Below, one piece after another: positions 50,562-58,460 of a stretch of 64,000 bases of DNA (its first letter is position 1; every line of letters starts with the position of its first letter). Under the pieces are notes generated by a model. The model was not told the DNA's origin. It saw only the letters and a program-made list of their open reading frames with translations, and did no database searches. Source of the stretch: Deltaproteobacteria bacterium (lineage in GTDB: Bacteria > Myxococcota_A > Polyangia > Polyangiales > Houyiibacteriaceae); contig JAEPMI010000016.1 of the NCBI GenBank assembly GCA_017644045.1, positions 1 to 64,000 of the forward strand, given 5' to 3'. Both the position numbers and the translations under genes were made by a program.

Positions 50562-52051
50562 TCGCTTCCCTCCGCGGGGCTCTGGTCGGGCACGTCACAC
50601 GAGTTGGGTGGCGACAAGGGCGGATCCACGATCCGGAACTCGACCCTGCGGTTGGTGGCCCGAGCGGAACGCGAGGTCCCCTCTTCCTTCGGGCAGGTCT
50701 CGCCGAAGCCGACGAACTCCATCCGATCCGCCGCCACGTCGTGCTCGATGAGCCAGCGGCGCACGTTGCGTGCCCGTCGACGGGACAAGTCCAGGTTCGC
50801 GGCTGCTTCGCCGACGTCGTCGGTGTGGCCTTCGATGACCAACCGCCGGATGTTCGGCGTCGCCGCGATGGCGTCCGCGAGCGCCTCCAACACGCCCTGG
50901 CTGCGGCGCAGGATCACATCTCGGTTCGTCGCGAAGAAGACGGGGCGCGTGATTCGCAGCTGACCATCTTCGACACGCACCAGGCCCGGGCAGCCGTTCC
51001 GCTCGGGGTCCTGGCTGGGCGCGCCGGGCTCGTCCGGACACGCGTCCGTCGGGTCCGGCACCGAGTCACCGTCGCGGTCGGGCAACGGGCAACCCGGCCG
51101 TTCGGGGTCGGGGTTCAGGCCGACGTGCTGCTCCGGGCATTCGTCGGCGCTGTCGTGGAAGGAGTCGCCGTCCGTGTCCGGGTCGGGACAACCCGGGCGG
51201 TTCGGATCCGGGTGCTCGCCCGACGGGGTCGTCGGGCAGGGGTCCTCGTAGTCGAAGACCTCGTCCGAGTCGCTGTCGGTCGCCGGGCAGCCGGCGCGCT
51301 CCGGATCGGGATGCTCCCCCTGCGGCGTGCTGGGACACACGTCGTCGCGATCGACCACTCCGTCGCCGTCCCCATCGTCGAGGGGGCAGCCGGGGCGCTC
51401 GGGGTCCGGGACGTCACCCGCGGGAACGTCGACGCAGATGTCGTCCGCGTCGAAGACTCCGTCGGAGTCACTGTCCACGTTGACCCGACGCAACTCCTCG
51501 CTCTCGGGCGCGGAGAAGGTGCCCGCGACGCCGACGACGAGATACTGCGCGTCGCTGGGGTTGTCCGACTCGGTCGCGAAGAGCCGACCGTAGCGAACGA
51601 ACGGGCCGATACCCACGGCGTTGTGAGCGACGGAGAAGAGGTAGCCCGCGCCCCCGTCGAGGGCGAACCTGGACTTGTCTCCCGTCCGGCCGAGGCCGGC
51701 GTTCAGATCGAAGAAGAGATGGCCGCGCGACCCGATCTCCGGCGCCACGCGAAGCCCGAGGGATCCGGTGAGCTGCTGGCCTGCCCCAGACCCCGATGGG
51801 AAGAGCCAGTAGGCGAACGAGACCTGTACCTCGAGCGGCCCCACCAGCTGAACTCCTGCGCGCACCGCGCCCAGGAGTGTCAGCCCGTAGTCCAGCTCGT
51901 CGCGCTGGTAGGACGGAAGCATGCCCCCGCCGCCAAGCTCCACGTGACCACGCAATCGTTCGGCGAAGGGCTGAGCCGAGGCCGGGGATGCATGGAGGGT
52001 CGGCACCACGACGACGCAGGCCGCAATCAAAGCAAGTGTGTGTCCTCTCAC
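50558..52051 (-). CDS. OmpA-family protein with TSP3 repeats
   Basis: The GTG at 52051 gives 497 residues: signal peptide (ASPASAQ), an N-terminal beta-barrel-like part (about 30-200), five TSP3-type Asp-rich units (DSDSDGVFDADDICV, DGDGDGVVDRDDVCP, DRDGDSVPDPTDACP) at about 205-370, and a C-terminal OmpA domain (VFFATNRDVILRRSQGVLEA, IEGHTDDVGEAAANLDLSRR, TNRRVEFRIVD). It is a second paralogue of the protein at 2048-3877 and is cotranscribed with the Cys-rich rod. A TACTTT box precedes the GTG, which is why it was chosen over a TTG at 52060. Confidence 0.85.
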   Translation of the reverse strand: MRGHTLALIAACVVVVPTLHASPASAQPFAERLRGHVELGGGGMLPSYQRDELDYGLTLLGAVRAGVQLVGPLEVQVSFAYWLFPSGSGAGQQLTGSLGLRVAPEIGSRGHLFFDLNAGLGRTGDKSRFALDGGAGYLFSVAHNAVGIGPFVRYGRLFATESDNPSDAQYLVVGVAGTFSAPESEELRRVNVDSDSDGVFDADDICVDVPAGDVPDPERPGCPLDDGDGDGVVDRDDVCPSTPQGEHPDPERAGCPATDSDSDEVFDYEDPCPTTPSGEHPDPNRPGCPDPDTDGDSFHDSADECPEQHVGLNPDPERPGCPLPDRDGDSVPDPTDACPDEPGAPSQDPERNGCPGLVRVEDGQLRITRPVFFATNRDVILRRSQGVLEALADAIAATPNIRRLVIEGHTDDVGEAAANLDLSRRRARNVRRWLIEHDVAADRMEFVGFGETCPKEEGTSRSARATNRRVEFRIVDPPLSPPNSCDVPDQSPAEGSE

Positions 52052-52058
52052 GACGGAC

Positions 52059-52064
52059 AAAGTA
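52059..52064 (-). promoter_or_regulatory. TANNNT -10 box, leaderless-type
   Basis: TACTTT on the minus strand ends 7 nt before the GTG at 52051; no Shine-Dalgarno. Confidence 0.5.
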
Positions 52065-52124
52065 GCCCCGGCGAAGAGAGCCCGTCAATCCACCAAGATC
52101 GATTTTACCCCTATTCTACCGAAC

Positions 52125-52205
52125 GAGAATCGCGTTCTTCATACCCCTGCCGCTCTGAGTGCTCGACTGACTTTCCAGACTTCGACGAATGAGAACCGCG
52201 TTCTC
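52125..52205. promoter_or_regulatory. two copies of a palindromic operator upstream of the OmpA/Cys-rich operon
   Basis: GAGAATCGCGTTCTT (52125-52139) and GAGAACCGCGTTCTC (52191-52205) are direct repeats 66 nt apart, and each is an inverted repeat with GAGAA/TTCTC arms. Flanking bases (CGAAYGAGAAYCGCGTTCTY) are also shared. They lie about 75 and 140 nt upstream of the start at 52051, in an AT-richer stretch. They could equally serve nothing downstream of murC, which ends at 52255. Confidence 0.55.
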
Positions 52206-52254
52206 GATTTGAGCTCGCGAGCGGTCGCCGCCTCTCCAGCGTCGGCTCCGCAGG

Positions 52255-53643
52255 TCAGCTGCCGAGCGCTGCGAGGAGCTCGCGGCCGGTCTTCGTGATG
52301 TCGCCAGCGCCGAGCGTGAGCACCACGTCGCCCGGCTGGAGCCGGTCGCGGATCGCGTCGACCAGGGCTTCGCGCTTCGGCACGTGGGTCACGTCTCGGT
52401 GGCCGTGTGAGCGAATCGCGGCGACCAGGTGCGCGGTGTCGGCGCCCTCGATCGGCGCCTCACCGGCGGCGTAGACATCGGTCATGAGCACCACGTCGGC
52501 TCGGTTGAAGCACCGGGTGAGCTCATCGAAGAGATGGTGCGTGCGGCTGTAGCGGTGCGGCTGGAAGGCGACCAGGAGCCGCCGCCCGTACGCGCGCTGC
52601 GCCGCCTCGAGGGTCACCTCGACCTCCGCCGGGTGATGACCGTAGTCATCGACCACGACCACGGGCTCGCCCTCGCCGAGGTCGTGCTCGCCCACGATGG
52701 TGAAGCGCCGCTGCACGCCGCCGAAGGTCTTCAGGGACTCGCGCAGCTTGTCGTGGGGCACCTGGAGCTCGTCGGCCACCGCGATGGTGGCGAGCGCGTT
52801 CATCACGCTGTGCATGCCGGGCATGCAGACCTCGAAGGTGCCGAGGTCCTCGCCGCGACGCACGACGTCGAAGGCGACGCTCAGACCGCTCATGCGCGGG
52901 TTGCGCGCGCGATAGTCCGCCTGTGCCGCGAGACCATAGGTCGCGACGCGCTTGTCGATCTCCGGCAGCAGGTCCTGCACGTTCGGGTGGTCGAGGCACG
53001 CGACGACGAGCCCGTAGAAGGGCACCTTGTTCGCGAAGTCGCTGAACGCCTGCTTCACCGCAGCGAGGTCGCCGTAGTGATCCAGGTGCTCGGGGTCGAT
53101 GTTCGTGATGACCGCGATCGCCGGCGTCAGGTGGAGGAACGAGCCATCCGACTCGTCCGCTTCGGCGACGAGCAGATCACCGGCGCCGTGCGCCGCGCCG
53201 CTGCCGAGCGCGTTGAGGCGCCCGCCGATGACGACCGTCGGGTCGAGTCCCGCGTCCCGCAAAACGGTGGCGACCAGCGAGGTCGTCGTGGTCTTTCCGT
53301 GGGATCCGGCGATGGCGATGCCCTCCTTGAGGCGCATCAGCTCCCCGAGCATCTCCGCGCGCGGGATGACCGGGATCGCGTTCGCCCGCGCCGCCACGAG
53401 CTCCGGGTTGTCACGCGGCACCGCCGAGCTGAACACGACCACGTCCGAGCCCTCGACGTTCGCCGCCGCGTGGCCGGTGTGCACCGTCGCGCCCTTGTCG
53501 ACGAGACGCTTGGTGTAGTCGTTCTGTCGGAGATCGGAGCCGGTGACCTGGAAGCCATGGTCGAGCAGCACCTCGGCGATGCCACTCATCCCGACCCCGC
53601 CGACCCCGACGAAGTGAATCGATCGAATTCGTCCACGAAACAT
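52255..53643 (-). CDS. murC: UDP-N-acetylmuramate-L-alanine ligase
   Basis: The 462-residue Mur ligase has [17 protein letters not shown] at the N-terminus, the ATP-binding [16 protein letters not shown], the central [12 protein letters not shown] and [15 protein letters not shown]. The C-terminal [15 protein letters not shown] helps to distinguish it as MurC. It adds L-alanine to UDP-MurNAc. In the canonical dcw order it follows murG. Here two plus-strand genes are inserted between them, so murC needs its own promoter; the weak box TATGCC lies 9 nt upstream of the ATG. Confidence 0.96.
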   Translation of the reverse strand: MFRGRIRSIHFVGVGGVGMSGIAEVLLDHGFQVTGSDLRQNDYTKRLVDKGATVHTGHAAANVEGSDVVVFSSAVPRDNPELVAARANAIPVIPRAEMLGELMRLKEGIAIAGSHGKTTTTSLVATVLRDAGLDPTVVIGGRLNALGSGAAHGAGDLLVAEADESDGSFLHLTPAIAVITNIDPEHLDHYGDLAAVKQAFSDFANKVPFYGLVVACLDHPNVQDLLPEIDKRVATYGLAAQADYRARNPRMSGLSVAFDVVRRGEDLGTFEVCMPGMHSVMNALATIAVADELQVPHDKLRESLKTFGGVQRRFTIVGEHDLGEGEPVVVVDDYGHHPAEVEVTLEAAQRAYGRRLLVAFQPHRYSRTHHLFDELTRCFNRADVVLMTDVYAAGEAPIEGADTAHLVAAIRSHGHRDVTHVPKREALVDAIRDRLQPGDVVLTLGAGDITKTGRELLAALGS

Positions 53644-53756
53644 GGTGGCCGGGGCATAGCAGGTCGCCCGCGCCCCGAAAGCCGGCGCTGCCCGAGGTCA
53701 TGGACAGTCCGGCTTGGCCGGCTCGCCAATCCGGGCTAGGTGCCCTGCCCCCCCCG

Positions 53757-54305
53757 ATGATGACTGCCGTACCCGTCCCGCCCTCCCCGCCCCGGCCACC
53801 CACCCGAGAGCCCGAGGTGTCTGCGGTCGAACCCGACTGGAGCCGGGAAGAGGTGGGTCCGCTCGAGTGGTCACCGGCCCGACAGCTGCTTCGCACGCTG
53901 CGGCTCTACGCCCGTCTGCGGGACCGCGGCGTTCCACGTCGAGCCCTCGCGCCGATCGTCGTGGCCCACCGCGCGTGGAGCGCCGCGGCTGGCGCCGACA
54001 TCCCGCTCGGGACCGACATCGGCGGGGGCCTGCTGATCCCGCACCCGCAAGGGGTCGTGGTCCATGGCGAGTCCACGATCGGGCCCAACTGCCTACTGAT
54101 GCAGAACGTCACCATCGGGGTCGGGAGCCGACCGGGCGTGCCCACCCTCGAGGGGCACGTGGACGTCGGCGCGGGCGCGGCCATCCTCGGCGGCGTCCGG
54201 ATCGGCGCCCACGCGCGCATCGGAGCGAACGCGGTCGTCCTCGACGACGTCCCCGCCGGGGCGACCGTCGTCGGGATCCCGGCGCGGATCGTCCGCCGCC
54301 GCTGA
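53757..54305 (+). CDS. serine acetyltransferase-like hexapeptide protein
   Basis: The 182-residue protein has an N-terminal Pro-rich tail, a short helical part (about 50-80) and a left-handed beta-helix with IGGGLLIPHPQGVVVHGEST, IGPNCLLMQNVTIGVGS and IGAHARIGANAVVLDDVP. This ends VVGIPARIVRRR, as in CysE and related acetyltransferases. The catalytic-type His in IPHPQGVVVH is present. The usual CysE N-terminal helical domain is short, so the acceptor may be a sugar or serine. Located between murC and murG on the opposite strand. Confidence 0.72.
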   Translation: MMTAVPVPPSPPRPPTREPEVSAVEPDWSREEVGPLEWSPARQLLRTLRLYARLRDRGVPRRALAPIVVAHRAWSAAAGADIPLGTDIGGGLLIPHPQGVVVHGESTIGPNCLLMQNVTIGVGSRPGVPTLEGHVDVGAGAAILGGVRIGAHARIGANAVVLDDVPAGATVVGIPARIVRRR

Positions 54306-54346
54306 CCGGCGCCCAAGCTCGGCGGTGAGCCGCGGTACACAGCTCC

Positions 54347-55924
54347 ATGAGGCTCTCCTGGGGATGGGTGCTGCTGGTGGCGTGCTCGACGACGACCACG
54401 GTTCCTCCGCGGAAGCTGGCGCAGCCCCCGACCGTCCCCCAGCCCCGGCTGCCACCTCCGCCGCCCTCGACCGTCGCGGATCCGTCGACCGTCACGAACG
54501 AAGGTTGGCGCACCGTCCTCCCCGCGCCCGCGCATCCCACCATCCACTGGGCGACTGGCACGCGCGACGGCGGGGTCCTCGCCATGACCGATGAGGGACC
54601 GCGGCGGGTCGACGGAGACCGCTGGGTCCGCACTCGTCTCCGGCCCACGGAACCCACCCGGGATGCCTTCGAGACCCGGGACTGCCACATCGTTCGCCGC
54701 CGCGATGGTCGCGACTTCGGGGCTCCGCGAGAGCAGCCCGGCGACCGGTGCGCCGATCGCGATCGCGCGACGCACGTCTTCGCCGACGCCGACGACCATC
54801 CGGTCGTGCGCGTCGGCACCGGCAGGGTGCTCCGCTGGAAGAGCAGCCGCCGCCGGATGGGGCACGACGATCCGGCCGACCCGAGTGAACCGGTCGGCCT
54901 GGTGATCCGTGGCGCCGGCAGTGGCTGGCAGCCCGTCGGGGGTGCGGTTCCTCCCGAGCTGGTCGCGGTCTTGCCGACCGACCCACCCATCCTCGTGGGG
55001 CGCGAGGGCGACGTATCGGTGCTGGAGGACGGCGTGGACCTGGACCGCGCTCGCCCGATCGTCACGACACCGCGACCGCGACCGCTCCTGGTGCTCGAGC
55101 TGGAACGCGAGCTCTTGGTCGTCCGCAGCGACGGAGTCTGGCGAGGCTCACGCTCCCTCGAGCTCGACGGTCCGACGCGAGCCTGGCTCGAACGAACGGC
55201 CGACACCGCCGACCACGCCCGCCGGATCATCGGCGTGCCGGTCTCGGGCGGCGCCATCGTAGGGGCTGGCACCGGCCTGCTCCTCGTGGACGACGAACAC
55301 ACCGAGCTCGTCGATCTGGGCGAGAGCGGCCAGACGCCCGACTGGGTCGGCGAGGTCTGGGGCCTGACCCGCGACGGCGAAGGCTGGCTCATGCTCACCC
55401 ACAACGGGGTCGTCGTCCGCGGCCTGGGTGCACGCTGGCGCCGCATCGGCCACCTCGGCGACACGCAGTCACCACCCGAAGTGTCTCACCCGATCGGTGC
55501 CTTCCGCGGAGCCGACGGCCGGACCCGCTTCGTCGACGCCCGCTTCGAGATGATCTGTGCCGAGGGCGACTCTCTCGGCGCCTGTGGTCCGGCCACCATG
55601 CTGCGTGAGCGGCGAACGACACAGCTGCCCGACGGACTGCTCGTCGACGATCAGTCGATCGATCTCCACCTGGTCAGCGAATCTGGCGCTCGGGAGCTGT
55701 CGCTGCCACTGCCGCGTCTCCGCCACGTGTTCCACGCCGGTCGCACGGACGACGTCTTCGCGCTCACGGACGGGATCGTGCAGCACCTCCAGGACGGGCA
55801 ATGGCACGCGGTCGCGTCGATCCCCGAGGGACCCGAGCCTCGGACCTTCACCGTCACCGACGACGCACTGGTCGTCGGTCGGGCCGGCGGCGAAGTGATC
55901 GCCCGCCCGCTCCGCGGTGACTAA
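54347..55924 (+). CDS. lipoprotein with predicted beta-propeller
   Basis: The 525-residue lipoprotein (lipobox LLVACS, Cys13) has a Pro-rich linker of about 40 residues. Blade-like strands follow (DGGVLAMTDEGPRRVDGDRW, AIVGAGTGLLLVDDEHTEL, WLMLTHNGVVVRGLGARWRR, DVFALTDGIVQHLQDGQWHA), suggestive of a seven-blade sensor-type propeller. No enzymatic motif seen. Its TAA overlaps the murG TAG in a shared CTAA at 55921-55924, so the two genes end within each other on opposite strands. Confidence 0.68.
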   Translation: MRLSWGWVLLVACSTTTTVPPRKLAQPPTVPQPRLPPPPPSTVADPSTVTNEGWRTVLPAPAHPTIHWATGTRDGGVLAMTDEGPRRVDGDRWVRTRLRPTEPTRDAFETRDCHIVRRRDGRDFGAPREQPGDRCADRDRATHVFADADDHPVVRVGTGRVLRWKSSRRRMGHDDPADPSEPVGLVIRGAGSGWQPVGGAVPPELVAVLPTDPPILVGREGDVSVLEDGVDLDRARPIVTTPRPRPLLVLELERELLVVRSDGVWRGSRSLELDGPTRAWLERTADTADHARRIIGVPVSGGAIVGAGTGLLLVDDEHTELVDLGESGQTPDWVGEVWGLTRDGEGWLMLTHNGVVVRGLGARWRRIGHLGDTQSPPEVSHPIGAFRGADGRTRFVDARFEMICAEGDSLGACGPATMLRERRTTQLPDGLLVDDQSIDLHLVSESGARELSLPLPRLRHVFHAGRTDDVFALTDGIVQHLQDGQWHAVASIPEGPEPRTFTVTDDALVVGRAGGEVIARPLRGD

Positions 55925-57165
55925 GCGAAGACGAGCGGTCGTCGACTCGTGATCGAGCGAGCCGTCGCGCTCCGACCGACGAGGACGGGCTGGTAACTCC
56001 CGTAACCGCGGAGCCGGCGGCGCTCGACGCCTTCGGACTCGTCGTCGCCGGTCGGCTCGAAGCCGACGCTGGTGGCGACGGACTCGAGCGCGAGCCACTC
56101 CACCAGCTCGTCGACGATCGCTGCCGCAGCCTCGGGCTTGCCACGGCCGCGTGCAGCGGCTGCCATCGCGCGAGCTTCGGCCGGATCGCCGAGCAGCGCG
56201 TCGACCGCGTTCGCGAGCGTGTCCGCGTCGAGGTCCGTCTCGAGAATGCAGCGCGCCGCGCCCGCCGACTCGAGGGAGCGAGCGTTGACCGCCTGGTGGT
56301 CGTCGGCGGCGAAGGGATAGGGAATCAGCACGCTCGGCCGACCGATCGCCTGTAGCTCGGCCAGGGTCGTCGCGCCCGCACGCGCCACGACGACCGCCGC
56401 GCTCGCGTAGGCGCGGGCCATGTCGTCGATGAAGGCGACGGCCTCCGCGTCGACCCCGAGCTCGTCGTAGCGAGCCTGGACCTCGTCGACCATCGCCGCG
56501 CCCGTCTGGTGGATCACCTTCCGCGGGTTGGCGAGCTTGGCAAACGCCTCCGGGGCCGTGAGGTTGAGGGCGCGCGCACCCTGCGAGCCGCCCATGACGA
56601 GAATGGTCTCCGCGCGAGACTCGAAGCCATCGGGGTCGGCGCTGGCGCGCTTCGCCATCGCGGCGATCGGGCGACGCACCGGGTTGCCGACCACGCGGGC
56701 GGCGGATCCGAAGAGCGGGGCGGTCTCTTCGAAGCTCAGGAAGGCGCGACCGACCAGCTTGGCGAGCATCCGGTTGGTCAGACCCACATGGGCGTTCTGC
56801 TCGAGGATGGCAGTCGGGATGCGCTGCATCGCCGCGGCGGCGACCACGGGACCGGATGCATAGCCGCCCACGCCGATCACGAGGTCTGCGCCGCGAACGA
56901 TCTGGGCCGCCTGCATCATCGCGCTCGGCAGCCGCATCATCGAACGCCACAGCTCCGACGGGCTGCGCCCCTTGAGCGGCGTGACGTCGAGGACCTCGAG
57001 GTGCTCGCCGCGCTCCGGGAGCACGCGCGCTTCGATGCCCCGCTCGGTGCCCACGAAGGTCACCTCGCACTCCGGCTGACGACGGCGCAGCTCCTGCACC
57101 ACCGCGATCCCTGGGAAGAGGTGACCGCCCGTGCCACCGCCCGCGACAACTACTCGCAAGGTCAT
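55921..57165 (-). CDS. murG: UDP-GlcNAc transferase MurG
   Basis: The 414-residue GT-B enzyme has the MurG signatures VAGGGTGGHLFPGIAVV, GIEARVLP, VIGVGGYASGPVV, EQNAHVGLTNRML, VMGGSQGARALNL and PYPFAADDHQAVNA. It adds GlcNAc to lipid I to form lipid II on the inner membrane. The C-terminus is about 50 residues longer than usual (SVATSVGFEPTGDDESEG... to RRPLVFA), with an acidic then basic composition. It follows ftsW with a 4-bp overlap. Confidence 0.95.
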   Translation of the reverse strand: MTLRVVVAGGGTGGHLFPGIAVVQELRRRQPECEVTFVGTERGIEARVLPERGEHLEVLDVTPLKGRSPSELWRSMMRLPSAMMQAAQIVRGADLVIGVGGYASGPVVAAAAMQRIPTAILEQNAHVGLTNRMLAKLVGRAFLSFEETAPLFGSAARVVGNPVRRPIAAMAKRASADPDGFESRAETILVMGGSQGARALNLTAPEAFAKLANPRKVIHQTGAAMVDEVQARYDELGVDAEAVAFIDDMARAYASAAVVVARAGATTLAELQAIGRPSVLIPYPFAADDHQAVNARSLESAGAARCILETDLDADTLANAVDALLGDPAEARAMAAAARGRGKPEAAAAIVDELVEWLALESVATSVGFEPTGDDESEGVERRRLRGYGSYQPVLVGRSATARSITSRRPLVFA

Positions 57166-58460
57166 TCCGCGCCCTCCAGCCGCATGTTCATGCGCTTCTT
57201 CCGGCGGCCGCGCGTCGCCCCGCGCGAGCCGTCCTTCGTCTTCTTCGCTCGCTTCTCGCGAGTCTTCCGCGGGACGTTCTTCGCGTCCGCGGCCTCCGCC
57301 TCTTCGGTGAGCTCCTCGACTTCTCTCGGTCGAGAGACGTTCAGGAGGATCCCGACGGCGGCACAGTTCACGAGCAGCGACGACCCGCCGTAGCTCATGA
57401 AGGGGAGCACCAGCCCCTTGGTCGGCAGCATGCCCATCGCCACCGCCAGGTTGGTGAAGGCCTGCATCCCGAGGAACACGGTGATGCCGATGGCCAGGTA
57501 GGCGCCGTAGTCGTCGGCCGCCTGATGCGCGGCGCGCAGCCCCCGGAAGACCAGGAGCACGTACGCCAGGAGCAGGAGCGCGATACCGACGAAACCGAGC
57601 TCCTCGCCGACGATGGCGCTGATGAAGTCGGTGTGCGCCTCGGGCAGGAAGAGCAGCTTCTGACGGCTGTCACCGATGCCCACGCCGGTGGCGCCGCCGG
57701 CGCCGAAGCTCATCAGCGACTCCGCGATCTGGTAGCCGATGCCGTACCGATGCTCGAAGGGCTCGAGCCACGCGCGGATGCGGTCCATGCGGTAGCCCGA
57801 GAAGCGCACCACCGCGAACGCGATCGGCGCCGCGATCGCCAGGGCACCGAGCAAGTAGCCGAGGCGCGCCCCCGCGGTGAAGAGCAGCGTGAAGGTCAGC
57901 ACGCCCATCATCACGGCGCTGCCGAAGTCCGGCTGCTTGAGGCAGAGGAGCATCAGCATGCCGGCCACGAGCGCGTGCGGAAGGAAGCCGATCTCGAAGG
58001 ACCGGATCTGGTCCGCCTTCTTCGAGAGCGAGTAGGCGAGCCAGAGGATCAACGCGAGCTTCGCCGCCTCGGCGGGCTGGATGTTGATCGGGCCGACCGC
58101 GATCCAGCGAGCGGCGCCACCGGCCGCGCGGCCGAGGCCGAGCACCACCATCAGGAGCAACACCACGGCGACCGCGAGCGCCGGATAGGTCCAGCGCCGA
58201 TAGCCGTGGTAGTCGAAGCGCGCGACCGTGAAGCAGACGCCGAGCCCCGCGAGCGCGAAGACGCTCTGGCGGATGAAGAAGTGGAAGGGGTCGTCGTAGC
58301 GAGAGTCGGCGAAGACGGCGCTCGCGCTGAAGACCATCACCACGCCGAACGCGACCAGCGCGACGACGCACGCGGTCATCACCGGGTCGGCCGGACCGGT
58401 CACCTTCGGGCGGTCCGTCGGCGCGAGCGCCGGGACGAAACGGGCGAGCAGAGCTCTCAT
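57162..58460 (-). CDS. ftsW: peptidoglycan polymerase FtsW
   Basis: The 432-residue SEDS protein has about ten transmembrane helices, VFSASAVFADSRYDDPFHFF, NIQPAEAAKLALI with the conserved QPAE, LKQPDFGSAVMM and FMSYGGSSLL. It polymerises lipid II at the septum with FtsI. The C-terminal cytoplasmic tail is strikingly basic (RKTREKRAKKTK, RGRRKKRMNMR). Overlaps of 4 bp join it to murD before and murG after, so it is translated within a tightly coupled run. Confidence 0.95.
   Translation of the reverse strand: MRALLARFVPALAPTDRPKVTGPADPVMTACVVALVAFGVVMVFSASAVFADSRYDDPFHFFIRQSVFALAGLGVCFTVARFDYHGYRRWTYPALAVAVVLLLMVVLGLGRAAGGAARWIAVGPINIQPAEAAKLALILWLAYSLSKKADQIRSFEIGFLPHALVAGMLMLLCLKQPDFGSAVMMGVLTFTLLFTAGARLGYLLGALAIAAPIAFAVVRFSGYRMDRIRAWLEPFEHRYGIGYQIAESLMSFGAGGATGVGIGDSRQKLLFLPEAHTDFISAIVGEELGFVGIALLLLAYVLLVFRGLRAAHQAADDYGAYLAIGITVFLGMQAFTNLAVAMGMLPTKGLVLPFMSYGGSSLLVNCAAVGILLNVSRPREVEELTEEAEAADAKNVPRKTREKRAKKTKDGSRGATRGRRKKRMNMRLEGAE

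Noticed and set aside
53644-53662. TATGCC upstream of murC as another leaderless box
   Set aside because: The last base is C rather than T and the spacing is at the edge of the set, so it was not counted.
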